Positions 10,244 through 20,001 of a DNA stretch of 64,000 nucleotides are shown piece by piece. Position 1 is the first letter of the stretch, and each line of letters starts with the position of its first letter. This DNA is from Gaetbulibacter saemankumensis DSM 17032 (GTDB taxonomy: Bacteria; Bacteroidota; Bacteroidia; Flavobacteriales; Flavobacteriaceae): assembly GCF_000425645.1 (NCBI RefSeq), contig NZ_KE384430.1:62001-126000 (forward strand), in the 5' to 3' direction. The notes under the pieces were generated by a model. That model was not told the DNA's origin and made no database searches. It was given only the letters and a program-made list of their open reading frames with translations. The position numbers and the translations under genes are program-made.

Positions 10244-10750
10244 TTATTCCACTATAAACTTCCCTTTCATTAAGGCATAATGCCCGGGAAAACTACATAA
10301 AAAATCGTAAGTCCCACTTTCCGGGGCATCAAATTCAATAACGACCGTTTCTCCACCTCCAATTAACTTGGTATGGACTATAACTTGATCACCTCCTTCC
10401 GGAATATAGTCTGATTCGCGCGCTGTAGCAGCCTTATTTGCGAATTGTACCAAATCGACACCTTTTTTTAAAATAACAAAATTATGCCCCATAACGTTCT
10501 TATCCATTTTCCCAATGTGTCTTAGCGTTATTTTAACCTTCTTACCGGCATCAACTCGTATTTCCTTTTTATTAAATTGCATGGCATCATTACCTGTTAT
10601 AACAACATCGTTAGAATTACCTGCAACTTCCTTAACTACTGACTCTGTTTTTTTCTCATAAGTAAATCCTTCATTCTTTTTCTCTTTACTTCCACATGAA
10701 ACAAAGCATAACACAGAAAAGATTAGTATAAAATATTTTAAAACCTTCAT
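10244..10750 (-). CDS. Azurin-like cupredoxin lipoprotein
   Basis: Small blue-copper electron carrier of 168 aa. A lipoprotein signal peptide ends FVSCGSKEKK, so the protein is tethered to a membrane. The azurin copper site can be read: His in MGHNFV, then Cys, His and Met in CSFPGHYALMKG (Cys-x4-His-x3-Met spacing). Azurins pass electrons between periplasmic redox partners, for example to peroxidases or oxidases. ATG at 10750 is chosen over an upstream in-frame TTG because it begins directly at the signal peptide. It lies 39 bases after gapN on the same strand and is probably co-transcribed. Confidence 0.9.
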   Translation of the reverse strand: MKVLKYFILIFSVLCFVSCGSKEKKNEGFTYEKKTESVVKEVAGNSNDVVITGNDAMQFNKKEIRVDAGKKVKITLRHIGKMDKNVMGHNFVILKKGVDLVQFANKAATARESDYIPEGGDQVIVHTKLIGGGETVVIEFDAPESGTYDFLCSFPGHYALMKGKFIVE

Positions 10751-10789
10751 AATTATCAATTTAAATTCTTATAAATTTAACGAAAAGGT

Positions 10790-12382
10790 TTATAAAATAT
10801 AATCTGTACTTATAAAATTTGAAGTTTTCTTCTCTAATAGTTCCGTTAAAATAGCATTATTATATTCATTATCTTTGGAAGCAACAAAAGTTCTAATCGA
10901 AAATGAGCGTAAGGCATCATGTACACTCAAGGTACCAAAAGCAGAATCTTTTCTCCCTGTAAATGGATAAACATCTGGCCCTCTTTGGCATGAGCTATTG
11001 AGATTCACCCTGCATACTAAATTAACTAACGTATCAATAAGAGGTGCTAAAGTCTGTACATTTTTACCAAATAAACTGACTTGCTGTCCGTAATTAGATT
11101 CGGCCATATCATCTAAAGGTTCTTCAATATCCGAAAATGATAATACGGGTACAACAGGGCCAAACTGCTCTTCGGTAAACACACGCATATCTTTACTTAC
11201 TGGATATAATACCGCAGGAAAGATAAAATTCTCCGTTGTCTCCCCACCTTTTTTATTAATAATATTTGCACCTTTTTCTTGAGCATCACTAATCAATTCC
11301 TGTATATACCCTGGCTTATCTACTTCCGGCAGAGGCGTTAACTTCACACCTTCTTCCCAAGGGTTTCCGAATTTTAATTGATCAACCTTATAAGCAAATC
11401 GTCTGTTAAACTCCTCTACAATCGATTCGTGCACATATAATACTTTTAAAGCCGTACAGCGCTGTCCATTGAACGATAATGTACCAGCAATACATTCTTC
11501 TACAGCTAAATCTAAATCTGCATCCGGCAAGACAATAGCTGGGTTTTTAGCTTCTAAACCTAATACTAATCGCAATCTATTCCCTTTTGGATGCTCAGCT
11601 TGTAAAGCATTAGCTGATTTACTATTTCCAATTAGCGAAAGCACATCCACTTTCCCCGATTTCATAATTGGTGTAGCTAACACACGTCCACGACCATATA
11701 AAATATTAACAACTCCCTCAGGGAAACTACTTTGAAAAGCATCTAATAGGGGAGACAATAATAGTACCCCATGCTTAGCAGGCTTAAATATAACTGGATT
11801 TCCCATTATTAATGCGGGAATCAGCAAGGCAAAGGTCTCATTTAGAGGATAATTATAAGGCCCCAGACAAAGGACTACTCCTAAAGGACCACGACGAATA
11901 TGGGCATATACTCCTGAATTTTTTTCAAATTTAGCAGAACTTCTATCTATTTGTTTGTAGGCTTCAATGGTATCGTAAATATAGTCTACTGTTCTATCAA
12001 ATTCCTTTTCTGAATCCGGTAAGTTTTTACCAATTTCCCACATTAATAATTTAACAACCTGAGCCCGTTTGGTTTTCATCTGTTCTACAAATGTCTCCAT
12101 ACAAGCAATACGGTCGGCTACTTTCATGGTTGGCCACAAGCCTTTTCCATTATCATACGCAGACGTAGCAGAATCAAGTGCCTCAAGCGCTTCAGATTCT
12201 CCTAATTGGGGTATGGTTCCTAATAAGGTTGGTTTATAGGTTTCTGTTGATGAAATCGTAGAATAAACTTCGGCTTTTTCTCCGTGCCATTCTTTCAATT
12301 CTCCATTGACCAGATAGGTGCTCTGATGCAACAATGTATCTATTTTATATTCTTTAGCAATCTGTAGTGAAGTTGTTGTCAT
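10790..12382 (-). CDS. gapN: NADP-dependent glyceraldehyde-3-phosphate dehydrogenase (ALDH family)
   Basis: Non-phosphorylating aldehyde dehydrogenase that would oxidise glyceraldehyde-3-phosphate to 3-phosphoglycerate and yield NADPH; cytosolic. The protein is 530 aa. ALDH signatures: GPYNYPLNE with Asn177, general base Glu277 in LGLEAKN, and catalytic Cys309 in [10 protein letters not shown]. The FNGQRC context and the length fit GapN-like members better than betaine or succinate-semialdehyde dehydrogenases, but substrate is inferred. A perfect-armed hairpin sits 8 bases before the start ATG (12382). The azurin gene follows on the same transcript. Confidence 0.8.
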   Translation of the reverse strand: MTTTSLQIAKEYKIDTLLHQSTYLVNGELKEWHGEKAEVYSTISSTETYKPTLLGTIPQLGESEALEALDSATSAYDNGKGLWPTMKVADRIACMETFVEQMKTKRAQVVKLLMWEIGKNLPDSEKEFDRTVDYIYDTIEAYKQIDRSSAKFEKNSGVYAHIRRGPLGVVLCLGPYNYPLNETFALLIPALIMGNPVIFKPAKHGVLLLSPLLDAFQSSFPEGVVNILYGRGRVLATPIMKSGKVDVLSLIGNSKSANALQAEHPKGNRLRLVLGLEAKNPAIVLPDADLDLAVEECIAGTLSFNGQRCTALKVLYVHESIVEEFNRRFAYKVDQLKFGNPWEEGVKLTPLPEVDKPGYIQELISDAQEKGANIINKKGGETTENFIFPAVLYPVSKDMRVFTEEQFGPVVPVLSFSDIEEPLDDMAESNYGQQVSLFGKNVQTLAPLIDTLVNLVCRVNLNSSCQRGPDVYPFTGRKDSAFGTLSVHDALRSFSIRTFVASKDNEYNNAILTELLEKKTSNFISTDYIL

Positions 12383-12390
12383 AAATAAAA

Positions 12391-12425
12391 AATATAGGAT
12401 TTACCTTTGCTAAGGTACCTATATT
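12391..12425 (-). promoter_or_regulatory. Hairpin in the gapN 5' leader
   Basis: Two nested inverted repeats: AATATAGG/CCTATATT (8 bp, 12391-12398 with 12418-12425) and ACCTT/AAGGT (5 bp, 12403-12407 with 12412-12416). The structure ends 8 bases upstream of the gapN ATG. As RNA it would cover the ribosome-binding region; as DNA it could be a dyad operator. Confidence 0.5.
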
Positions 12426-12509
12426 TTATTCAAAAAACGAGTTATGACCTACGATGACACTTAAAAATATGGTATTACTATCTCATTAACAAAAAGGCCT
12501 TAAAAAATG

Positions 12510-12560
12510 AAACCCTAAAACGATTTCGGTAAAAAATAACGGATTGTAATTTTAGGGTTT
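12510..12560 (-). terminator. Probable terminator at the end of the ilv operon
   Basis: An 11-bp perfect inverted repeat AAACCCTAAAA / TTTTAGGGTTT with a 29-base spacer lies just after the ilvA stop on the minus strand, followed by a T-rich stretch. The long loop makes it atypical, but its position between ilvA and gapN fits an operon end. Confidence 0.5.
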
Positions 12561-12579
12561 TGAAGCTTATTATTTGTAA

Positions 12580-13845
12580 TTAAACTAAAAATTGAAATAA
12601 ATCGGGTTTGTTATTTAAGTAGTCGCCAAAGAAATTTTTACTTTTCATTCTGTTAATTAATGGCTCTAAGTCATCGGAAGATTTTAATTGGATACCTACA
12701 ACAGCCGAACCATTTTCTCGGTTTGTTTTCTTGGTATATTGAAAATGGGTAATATCATCGTTAGGACCTAAAATATTAACAACAAAATCTCTTAATGCTC
12801 CTGCGCGCTGCGGAAACTTCACAATAAAATAATGCTTTAAATTAGCATAAAGCAAAGCGCGCTCTTTAATTTCGGCAGTACGCGTAATATCGTTATTACT
12901 TCCACTAACCACGCAGACCACATTTTTACCTTTAATCTCTTCAGCATAAAAGTCTAATGCAGAAATACTCAAGGCGCCAGCGGGCTCTACTACAATAGCA
13001 TCCTTATTATACAGTTCTAAAATGGTCTGGCATACTTTACCTTCTGGCACTGTAACCATAGCTTCTAAATTGGTTTTACAAATTTCGAAAGTAAGATCAC
13101 CAACACGTTTTACTGCTGCGCCATCGATAAATTTTTCAATATGTTCAAGCTCGGTATTTTTATTGTTTTCAATAGAAACCGTCATGGAGGGGGCTCCAGC
13201 AGGCTCTACACCAATGATTTTTGTGTTTGGAGACAACTGTTTAAAAACGGTTGACAAACCTGCGGCTAAACCACCACCACCAATTGCTATAAACACATAG
13301 TCGATAGGCTCCGCTGTTTGTTCTAAAATTTCTAATCCAATAGTAGCCTGTCCTTCAATTACTTTCTCATCATTGAATGGATGAATAAACGTTTTAGCCT
13401 TTTTGTCGCACTCTTCCATGGCTGCATGATAAGCATCATCGAAGGTATCGCCGTAAAGCTTAATATCTATATAATCTTCTCCAAACATTTTTACCTGCTC
13501 AACTTTTTGATTGGGTGTTGGTGCAGGCATATAAATCGTTCCCTTAATTTTTAAAAGTTTACAAGATAAAGCAACACCCTGAGCATGATTACCAGCACTG
13601 GCGCAAACAACGCCTTTCGCAGCTTGTTCCTTGGTAAGCGAACTAATTTTATTGTAAGCCCCTCTTATTTTATAAGAACGTACTTGCTGAAGGTCTTCAC
13701 GCTTTAAAAGTATATTAGCTTCAAATTGTTTTGAATACCTTAAACTAGGACTTAAAGGCGTAACTGCCGACACCTTTTTAATGGTATCAGCAGCTACTTT
13801 AACATCTTCAATACTAGGAAAATAAATTATCTTTTCCTTATTCAT
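12580..13845 (-). CDS. ilvA: Threonine dehydratase (threonine ammonia-lyase)
   Basis: PLP enzyme deaminating threonine to 2-oxobutanoate, the entry to isoleucine synthesis. The protein is 421 aa. The cofactor Lys59 is in VRSYKIRGAYNK, the phosphate-binding glycine loop is GGGGLAAGL, and PLP-contacting Ser/Gly residues follow in VCVVSGSNND. The last 90 or so residues form a single ACT-like regulatory domain (HYFIVKFPQRAGALRDFV...), so feedback control by isoleucine is likely. It is the last gene of the ilv operon, 12 bases after ilvC. Confidence 0.94.
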   Translation of the reverse strand: MNKEKIIYFPSIEDVKVAADTIKKVSAVTPLSPSLRYSKQFEANILLKREDLQQVRSYKIRGAYNKISSLTKEQAAKGVVCASAGNHAQGVALSCKLLKIKGTIYMPAPTPNQKVEQVKMFGEDYIDIKLYGDTFDDAYHAAMEECDKKAKTFIHPFNDEKVIEGQATIGLEILEQTAEPIDYVFIAIGGGGLAAGLSTVFKQLSPNTKIIGVEPAGAPSMTVSIENNKNTELEHIEKFIDGAAVKRVGDLTFEICKTNLEAMVTVPEGKVCQTILELYNKDAIVVEPAGALSISALDFYAEEIKGKNVVCVVSGSNNDITRTAEIKERALLYANLKHYFIVKFPQRAGALRDFVVNILGPNDDITHFQYTKKTNRENGSAVVGIQLKSSDDLEPLINRMKSKNFFGDYLNNKPDLFQFLV

Positions 13846-13857
13846 ATTTTGTTTCTT

Positions 13858-15333
13858 TTAAACTATTGGTTTCATTGCAGTCATTGAAGCTCTTAAGAAC
13901 GTTCCAACTTTTTCAACTGGGTGCTCCCTTAAAGCTTTATTAACTTCAATTAATTTTGCATTATCTACACCTTTACCATTGTCTTTTGCATAAGCTTTAC
14001 CAATAACATCTGTATCTATTTTAGTCATAAAATCAGCTAATAACGGCTTACATGCATGATCAAATAAATAACATCCATATTCAGCTGTATCAGAAATCAC
14101 GCGGTTCATTTCAAACAATTTCTTTCTTGCAATCGTATTAGCAATAAGTGGTGTTTCGTGTAACGACTCATAATAGGCAGAGGCATCGATAATACCAGAA
14201 TCGGTCATAGCTTCGAAAGCAAGCTCTACACCAGCTCTTACCATAGCTACCATTAACACCCCATTGTCGTAGTACTCTTGCTCTGAAATTTCAACATCTC
14301 CAGCAGGCGTTTTTTCGAATGCGGTTTCAGCTGTTTCTGCTCTCCATCCTAACAAATCTTTGTCACCATTTGCCCAGTCGGCCATCATGCCGCTAGAAAA
14401 ACGTCCTTCCATAATATCATCCATATGCTTTTGGAATAATGGTCGCATGATATCTTTTAATTCTTCTGAAAGTTCGAAGGCTTTAATTTTTGCTGGATTA
14501 GACAAACGATCCATCATATTAGTAATACCTCCATATTTAAGACCTTCGGTAATCGTTTCCCAACCGTACTGAATTAATTTTGAAGCATAACCAGGCTCAA
14601 TTCCCTTTTCAACCATTTTGTTGAAACATAAAATAGACCCTGTTTGTAACAATCCACATAAAATAGTTTGCTCACCCATTAAGTCAGATTTCACCTCAGC
14701 TACGAAAGACGATGCTAACACTCCAGCTCGGTCTCCTCCTGTAGCAGCAGCATAAGCTTTAGCTTGTGCCCATCCTTTACCTTCTGGATCGTTCTCTTCG
14801 TGAACCGCAATTAAGGTTGGTACACCAAAACCTCTTTTATACTCTTCGCGAACCTCAGAACCTGGAGACTTTGGCGCCACCATAATAACTGTTAAATCTT
14901 CACGTATTTGCATTCCTTCTTCAACAATATTAAAACCGTGAGAATATGATAATGTCGCTCCTTTTTTCATTAAAGGCATTACCGATTGTACAACATTGGT
15001 ATGCTGCTTATCTGGAGTTAAGTTTAATACTAAATCGGCAATAGGAATAAGCTCATTGTACGTACCAACTGTAAATCCATTTTCTGTTGCATTTACAAAA
15101 GAAGCACGCTTTTCTTTAATAGCGGCATCACGTAAGGCATAAGAAACATCTAAACCAGAATCTCTCATATTTAATCCTTGGTTAAGCCCTTGCGCACCAC
15201 ATCCCACAATTACAATTTTCTTGCCTTTTAAAGCATTAACACCATCTTCAAACTCCGAAGATTCCATAAATCTACACTTCGATAATTGACTTAATTTATC
15301 TCTTAACGATAGTGTGTTAAAATAATTTCCCAT
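13858..15333 (-). CDS. ilvC: Ketol-acid reductoisomerase (class II, long form)
   Basis: NADPH- and Mg-dependent enzyme that isomerises and reduces acetolactate or acetohydroxybutanoate in branched-chain amino acid synthesis. At 491 aa it is the long, class II form also found in enteric bacteria, with a duplicated C-terminal knotted domain. The Rossmann motif [17 protein letters not shown] is near residues 44-60, and metal-binding acidic segments ([12 protein letters not shown] and the later EQEYYDNG region) are visible. Gaps of 12-16 bases to both neighbours fit one operon. Confidence 0.95.
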   Translation of the reverse strand: MGNYFNTLSLRDKLSQLSKCRFMESSEFEDGVNALKGKKIVIVGCGAQGLNQGLNMRDSGLDVSYALRDAAIKEKRASFVNATENGFTVGTYNELIPIADLVLNLTPDKQHTNVVQSVMPLMKKGATLSYSHGFNIVEEGMQIREDLTVIMVAPKSPGSEVREEYKRGFGVPTLIAVHEENDPEGKGWAQAKAYAAATGGDRAGVLASSFVAEVKSDLMGEQTILCGLLQTGSILCFNKMVEKGIEPGYASKLIQYGWETITEGLKYGGITNMMDRLSNPAKIKAFELSEELKDIMRPLFQKHMDDIMEGRFSSGMMADWANGDKDLLGWRAETAETAFEKTPAGDVEISEQEYYDNGVLMVAMVRAGVELAFEAMTDSGIIDASAYYESLHETPLIANTIARKKLFEMNRVISDTAEYGCYLFDHACKPLLADFMTKIDTDVIGKAYAKDNGKGVDNAKLIEVNKALREHPVEKVGTFLRASMTAMKPIV

Positions 15334-15349
15334 TTTTAATTTTAAGTTA

Positions 15350-15883
15350 TTATTGGTTATTGAATGCCTGAAGCATTTCAGTGATTTTCATTTCGTCTTT
15401 AGTAACAGCAATGCGTCCAGAACGCACAAATTGCATAATTCCGTAAACATTTAAGTCTCTACGCAAGGATTCAATTTCATTACGTCTACCTGATTTTTCA
15501 AGTACAAAAAACTCCTTGTTTACAGTTACGATTCGCGTATTACTATCTTTTATTATATTTTGAATTTGAGGTTCTTCAAATAAGAGTGCCGATTTAATTT
15601 TGAACATACAAGACTCGGTAAAAATAGTTTCCTCTTCCGTATGATAATAAGCTCTGATTACCTCAATTTGTTTTTCAAACTGACCTACAATACGTTTTGC
15701 TTGAGACTCTGTTATATTTACAACAATTACAAAACGATTAACACCATCGATTTCGGATTGTGATGTTGTTAAACTTTCAATATTGATATGTCTGCGTTGA
15801 AAAATGGCTGATACACGATTTAACAATCCAATGTTATTTTCGGTGTATATCGATATGGTATATAATTTTATTTCTTCGTTCAT
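15350..15883 (-). CDS. ilvN: Acetolactate synthase small (regulatory) subunit
   Basis: Regulatory partner of IlvB that confers valine feedback inhibition and activates the catalytic subunit. The protein is 177 aa. It has an N-terminal ACT domain ([20 protein letters not shown], residues 8-27) and a C-terminal ferredoxin-like IlvN domain ([26 protein letters not shown] near its end). It lies 14 bases after ilvB and 16 before ilvC, as expected for a catalytic-regulatory pair. Confidence 0.93.
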   Translation of the reverse strand: MNEEIKLYTISIYTENNIGLLNRVSAIFQRRHINIESLTTSQSEIDGVNRFVIVVNITESQAKRIVGQFEKQIEVIRAYYHTEEETIFTESCMFKIKSALLFEEPQIQNIIKDSNTRIVTVNKEFFVLEKSGRRNEIESLRRDLNVYGIMQFVRSGRIAVTKDEMKITEMLQAFNNQ

Positions 15884-15897
15884 TTTCTTCTAAATAT

Positions 15898-17631
15898 TTA
15901 GCTTAAACGTACATCTGAAACTGAAGCTCCAGTTGGCACCATTGGAAATACATTATCTTCTTTTTCAACACAAACTTCTAGAAAATATGATTCTTCTGAA
16001 GCAATCATTTCTTTAACAGCATCTGCCAACTCCTCACGTTTGGTTACACGTTTACCTTGAATATAATACCCTTTTGCAATGGTTACAAAATCTGGATTGG
16101 TCATTTCGGTAGAGGCATAACGTTTATCGAAAAATAATTGCTGCCATTGACGTACCATACCTAAAAATTCGTTATTTAACACTACAATTTTTACTGGTAC
16201 TTTTTGTTGAAAAATCGTTCCAAGTTCCTGAATATTCATTTGGTAACCGCCGTCACCAATTATTGCTACCACCTCACGATCTGGCGCTCCCATTTTAGCA
16301 CCTATAGCTGCCGGTAAAGCAAAGCCCATAGTTCCTAAACCACCTGAAGTTATATTACTTTTCGTTATATTAAAATCAGCATAACGACATGTTATCATTT
16401 GATGCTGCCCAACATCCGATACGATAGCAGCATTTCCTTTGGTTTCAATGTTTATTTGTTTCAATACTTCGCCCATTGTAAGCCCCTCCTTTGTTGGAGT
16501 CAAGTCATGTTTTATAACCTTTTCAAACTCGATAGCATACAAATCTTTAAATTCTTGTAACCAAGACTCATGAGTATTTACATTTAACAATGGTAACAAC
16601 TGGGCTAAACTATCTTTAGAATCTCCTATTACGGCAACGTCTGTTTTTACGTTTTTATCTATTTCTGCCGGGTCAATATCAAAATGAATAACTTTTGCTT
16701 GCTTAGCATAGACATCTAACTTACCTGTTACACGATCATCAAATCGCATACCTATAGCAATTAACACATCACATTCATTGGTTAATTTATTTGGTGCATA
16801 ATTCCCATGCATTCCAACCATACCAATATTTAATGGGTGTGAAGTCGGAATTGCGGAAGCTCCAAGAATGGTCCAAGCTGAAGGAATACCTGCTTTTTCT
16901 ATAACAGCTTTTAATTCTTCTTCAGCCTTACCTAAAATAACCCCTTGTCCCCAAACAATCATTGGTTTTTTGGCAGCGTTGATTAAATCGGCTGCTGCCT
17001 TTACAGCATCAGGATTTGTTTTAGGAATCGGCACGTAACTACGAACGCCTTTGCATGGTTCATATTCATAATCTAATTCACCTTGCTGTGCATCTTTTGT
17101 AATATCTATTAATACAGGTCCCGGACGTCCACTTTTAGCAATATAAAATGCTTTAGCTATAACACCAGGAATTTCTGAAGCTTTGGTAACTTGGCAATTC
17201 CATTTGGTTACCGGCGTAGAAATACCTACGATATCGGTTTCCTGAAACGCATCACTACCTAACAAATGAGAAAACACTTGACCTGTAATACAAACCACGG
17301 GTGTTGAATCTATTTGCGCATCGGCAATACCGGTTATTAGGTTAGTCGCTCCAGGTCCCGAAGTAGCCATAGCCACACCCACTTTACCAGAAATACGAGC
17401 ATAACCCTGAGCCGCATGTGCTGCCCCTTGCTCATGCCTTGTTAATACATGATGAATTTCGTTTTGAAACTTGTAAAGCTCATCATAAACAGGCATAATA
17501 GCACCACCGGGATATCCATACAGAATATCTACTCCTTCAGCTATTAAGCTTCTTACAACAGCTTCGCATCCTTTAATTCGCATTGTTTTACTTGCCACTC
17601 CTTGTGTTTTGTTTTCCGTTTCTGTATCCAT
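15898..17631 (-). CDS. ilvB: Acetolactate synthase large (catalytic) subunit
   Basis: Thiamine-diphosphate and FAD-dependent enzyme condensing pyruvate with pyruvate or 2-oxobutanoate. The protein is 577 aa with the three-domain TPP-enzyme layout. The cofactor-activating Glu is in LTRHEQGAAHAAQGYAR, the central FAD-contact region includes GMRFDDRVTGKL, and the ThDP/Mg motif is GDGGYQMNIQELGT. It is followed 14 bases later by its regulatory subunit. Start ATG at 17631, 57 bases after ilvD. Confidence 0.95.
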   Translation of the reverse strand: MDTETENKTQGVASKTMRIKGCEAVVRSLIAEGVDILYGYPGGAIMPVYDELYKFQNEIHHVLTRHEQGAAHAAQGYARISGKVGVAMATSGPGATNLITGIADAQIDSTPVVCITGQVFSHLLGSDAFQETDIVGISTPVTKWNCQVTKASEIPGVIAKAFYIAKSGRPGPVLIDITKDAQQGELDYEYEPCKGVRSYVPIPKTNPDAVKAAADLINAAKKPMIVWGQGVILGKAEEELKAVIEKAGIPSAWTILGASAIPTSHPLNIGMVGMHGNYAPNKLTNECDVLIAIGMRFDDRVTGKLDVYAKQAKVIHFDIDPAEIDKNVKTDVAVIGDSKDSLAQLLPLLNVNTHESWLQEFKDLYAIEFEKVIKHDLTPTKEGLTMGEVLKQINIETKGNAAIVSDVGQHQMITCRYADFNITKSNITSGGLGTMGFALPAAIGAKMGAPDREVVAIIGDGGYQMNIQELGTIFQQKVPVKIVVLNNEFLGMVRQWQQLFFDKRYASTEMTNPDFVTIAKGYYIQGKRVTKREELADAVKEMIASEESYFLEVCVEKEDNVFPMVPTGASVSDVRLS

Positions 17632-17688
17632 AATTCTCAGCTTAAAAATGTGAGATTCCCGCTTTAACGAGAATGAAATGTTTTTGAA

Positions 17689-19374
17689 TTAAAATGCATC
17701 GGTTACACAGCCTTTTGAAGCTGATGCTACTGATTTCGCATATTTATATAAAATTCCTTTTTTGTGTTTTAATTCCGGAGCAACCCAAGCTGCTTTTCTT
17801 TCTGCTAATTCCTCCGCTGAAACCAGGAGATTAATAGAATTATCTTCTGCACTAATTCTAATGGTATCACCCGTTTTAATTAATCCAATTGCACCTCCGG
17901 TTTGTGCCTCAGGCGTTATATGCCCTACTACAAACCCATGTGTTCCACCAGAAAAACGACCATCGGTAATTAAAGCTACCGACTTTCCTAAACCTGCCCC
18001 CATAATTAATGACGTAGGTTTTAACATTTCTGGCATTCCAGGTCCTCCTTTTGGCCCTACATAACGAATAACAACCACATCTCCCTTTTCAACTTCACCA
18101 TTGGATATACCTGTATTAGCGGCTTGTTCTCCATCATACACAACTGCTTTTCCTTCAAAAACTAAACCCTCTTTTCCAGATATCTTAGCTACAGCACCTT
18201 CTTCCGCCAGGTTTCCATAAAGAATTTGTAAGTTACCTGAAGATTTTAAAGCCTTATCTGTTGGATAAATAACATCCTGCTCGTCTTCAAATTGAAGTGG
18301 CTCTACATCTTTTAAGTTTTCTGCTAAAGTTTTTCCAGTTACCGTCATACAGTCACCGTGCAAATACCCGTTATCCAGTAAATACTTCATTACAGCAGGT
18401 GTTCCTCCAATTCCATGAACATCTTCCATGAGGTATTTTCCACTCGGTTTTAAATCGGCAATTAAAGGTGTTCTGTCACTTACACGCTGAAAATCTTCTA
18501 AAGTAAATTCTATATCAGCCGCATGTGCAATAGCTAAAAAGTGCAGTACGGCATTGGTAGATCCGCCTAGAGCATTTACAAGAGCTATAGCATTTTCAAT
18601 TGATTTTTTAGAGATTATATCCAAAGGCTTTAAATCTAATTCTAATAAATTTTTAATAGCCACAGCTGTTCTTTCTGCTTCCGATAATTTATTTGGATTC
18701 TCAGCCGGGATAGACGAGTTATAAGGCAAAGCAAACCCCATACATTCTATAGCTGAAGCCATCGTATTAGCAGTATACATACCACCACAGGCACCAGCAC
18801 CTGGTATAGCACTTTTTATAATTTCACGATATTCTTCTTCATCAATCTCTCCGGCAACTTTCTGACCTAAAGCCTCGAATGCAGAAACAATGTTTAATTT
18901 TCTTCCTTTATAGTTTCCTGAAGCAATGGTTCCGCCATACATCATGATAGAAGGACGGTTTAATCTCAACATAGCAATTACTGCACCAGGCATATTTTTA
19001 TCACATCCCACCACTGAAATAAGAGCATCGTAACTTTGAGCATTCATAACAGTCTCAATAGAATCGGCAATTATATCCCGTGATGCTAAAGAATAATTCA
19101 TTCCTGAAGTCCCCATTGAAATACCATCACTAACACCAATTGTATTAAATCCAAGTCCTACCAGACCAGCAATTTTACATTCAATTTTAACCTCACTAGC
19201 CAAACCATTTAAATGCATATTACATGGGTTACCATCATAACCTGTGCTTGCAATACCCACTTGAGCCTTTTTCATATCTTCATCTGTCAATCCTACCGCA
19301 TAAAGCATGGCTTGAGATGCTGGTTGTGATTCATCTTGCGTTAATCTTTTACTATATTTATTAAGTTCCTCCAT
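17689..19374 (-). CDS. ilvD: Dihydroxy-acid dehydratase
   Basis: Iron-sulphur dehydratase giving 2-oxo-3-methylvalerate or 2-oxoisovalerate, precursors of Ile, Val and Leu. The protein is 561 aa. The three cluster cysteines are in [17 protein letters not shown] and [12 protein letters not shown], the last a family signature. It is the first structural gene of the operon ilvD-B-N-C-A. The leader upstream (to about 19748) carries a short Ile/Leu/Val-rich peptide gene and a terminator hairpin, so transcription is probably controlled by attenuation. Confidence 0.95.
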   Translation of the reverse strand: MEELNKYSKRLTQDESQPASQAMLYAVGLTDEDMKKAQVGIASTGYDGNPCNMHLNGLASEVKIECKIAGLVGLGFNTIGVSDGISMGTSGMNYSLASRDIIADSIETVMNAQSYDALISVVGCDKNMPGAVIAMLRLNRPSIMMYGGTIASGNYKGRKLNIVSAFEALGQKVAGEIDEEEYREIIKSAIPGAGACGGMYTANTMASAIECMGFALPYNSSIPAENPNKLSEAERTAVAIKNLLELDLKPLDIISKKSIENAIALVNALGGSTNAVLHFLAIAHAADIEFTLEDFQRVSDRTPLIADLKPSGKYLMEDVHGIGGTPAVMKYLLDNGYLHGDCMTVTGKTLAENLKDVEPLQFEDEQDVIYPTDKALKSSGNLQILYGNLAEEGAVAKISGKEGLVFEGKAVVYDGEQAANTGISNGEVEKGDVVVIRYVGPKGGPGMPEMLKPTSLIMGAGLGKSVALITDGRFSGGTHGFVVGHITPEAQTGGAIGLIKTGDTIRISAEDNSINLLVSAEELAERKAAWVAPELKHKKGILYKYAKSVASASKGCVTDAF

Positions 19375-19617
19375 TTTTGTTACAGATATTTTACACTATA
19401 TCTCAATATTTTAAGTTTAATAATATATTTTTAAGGTTTTCATTAAAAACCACATAATTCTCAAATTGTCATCGAAAATAATAGTTTTCGGTTTTTACAC
19501 TTCAATTCTTTTATTTTTCAGGGTTAAATTCACAACCCATAAAAACAACCTAACCACTTGTAAAACAATTATTTAACATGCTTTTTTTATGATGTTCAAA
19601 ACTTTAATAAAATCCAT

Positions 19618-19644
19618 AAAAAAAGCCTTCCGTTTTAGGAAGGC
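19618..19644 (-). terminator. ilv attenuator (rho-independent terminator in the leader)
   Basis: On the minus strand GCCTTCC-taaaac-GGAAGGC is followed by seven T (19624-19618). It lies between the leader peptide gene and ilvD, about 240 bases before the ilvD ATG. The leader segment AGGATAGG (complement of 19678-19685), which spans the leader-peptide stop codon, can pair with CCTTCCT of the terminator's 5' arm with one bulged U. That would be the antiterminator. Confidence 0.8.
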
Positions 19645-19678
19645 CTTTTTATAATGTATTTTTATAAATATAGTCTCC

Positions 19679-19741
19679 CTATCCTTGGTCGATAATGACA
19701 AGAATAATAATAGAAACTGTATTTAAAATTTGCTTTTTCAT
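19679..19741 (-). CDS. ilv operon leader peptide, 20 aa
   Basis: A 20-codon ORF from ATG at 19741 to TAG at 19681-19679, encoding a peptide that contains SIIILVII. Seven consecutive codons are Ile, Ile, Ile, Leu, Val, Ile, Ile, and an eighth and ninth (Ile-Leu at residues 5-6) precede them. The end products of the operon are exactly these amino acids. A terminator hairpin lies 34 bases downstream and an antiterminator segment overlaps the stop codon. This is the classical layout of ribosome-mediated attenuation; stalling at Ile/Val/Leu codons would leave AGGATAGG free to block the terminator. The peptide has no expected function of its own. Confidence 0.8.
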   Translation of the reverse strand: MKKQILNTVSIIILVIIDQG

Positions 19742-19752
19742 CTGTGTTGGTA

Positions 19753-19783
19753 CAAATATTATTAAATAAAATTTAACATCCAA
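19753..19783 (-). promoter_or_regulatory. Candidate ilv operon promoter
   Basis: On the minus strand TTG (19783-19781) is followed 19 bases later by TAATATTTG, which is the Bacteroidota box TAnnTTTG with one extra base. Transcription would begin about 8 bases before the leader-peptide ATG. An alternative nearer ilvD (TATTTTCG at 19480-19473) would bypass the attenuator. Confidence 0.5.
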
Positions 19784-19832
19784 TTAATTATCTAAAAAAT
19801 AAAAAGTAGCATACAATTCTTTTAATTTTTAT

Positions 19833-19840
19833 TACTTTTG
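19833..19840 (+). promoter_or_regulatory. Candidate metK promoter -7 box
   Basis: TACTTTTG matches TAnnTTTG exactly and lies about 18 bases before the first arm of the riboswitch, placing the transcript start near 19845. No clear TTG box is seen 17-23 bases upstream. Confidence 0.5.
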
Positions 19841-19857
19841 CAGTCGCAAAAATTAAC

Positions 19858-19951
19858 AGAGGAAAGATTTGACTGATTGCAACCTCTTTATTAAATACCT
19901 TATAAGACAATAATTATCAGGTTTTTAATAAATAAAAATGCTAAAGGCAGT
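19858..19951 (+). ncRNA. SAM-II-like riboswitch upstream of metK, with inserted hairpin
   Basis: The layout of the SAM-II pseudoknot can be read. P1 is AGAGG (19858-19862) with CCTCT (19883-19887). The loop holds GATTT (19866-19870) and TTGCA (19877-19881). The 3' segment AATGCTAAAGG (19937-19947) is the conserved family tail. ACTG in the loop (19872-19875) pairs with CAGT (19948-19951), giving the pseudoknot helix P2. Between P1 and the 3' segment a hairpin is inserted (ATTAAATACCT with AGGTTTTTAAT, 10 of 11 pairs, 19890-19929). SAM-II senses S-adenosylmethionine and usually represses methionine/SAM genes; metK follows at 20002. Assignment by eye only. Confidence 0.75.
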
Positions 19952-19973
19952 GGAAACTTCCTTCGACGTTATC

Positions 19974-19983
19974 GTCAAATCTT
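19974..19983 (+). promoter_or_regulatory. Anti-aptamer strand in the metK leader
   Basis: GTCAAATCTT is perfectly complementary to AAGATTTGAC at 19864-19873, the loop of the riboswitch containing the conserved GATTT. The 10-bp helix cannot coexist with the pseudoknot and ends 18 bases before the metK ATG, so it is a candidate expression platform. A small hairpin GACG-ttat-CGTC (19965-19976) overlaps its first bases and competes with it. Confidence 0.55.
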
Positions 19984-20001
19984 GCAATAAAACATATAAT
20001 T

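Noticed and set aside
19473-19505. Possible second ilv promoter (TTG-N22-TATTTTCG on the minus strand) downstream of the attenuator
   Set aside because: The second box is off consensus (TTCG) and the leader peptide, attenuator and better-spaced upstream promoter explain the region; kept only as an alternative.
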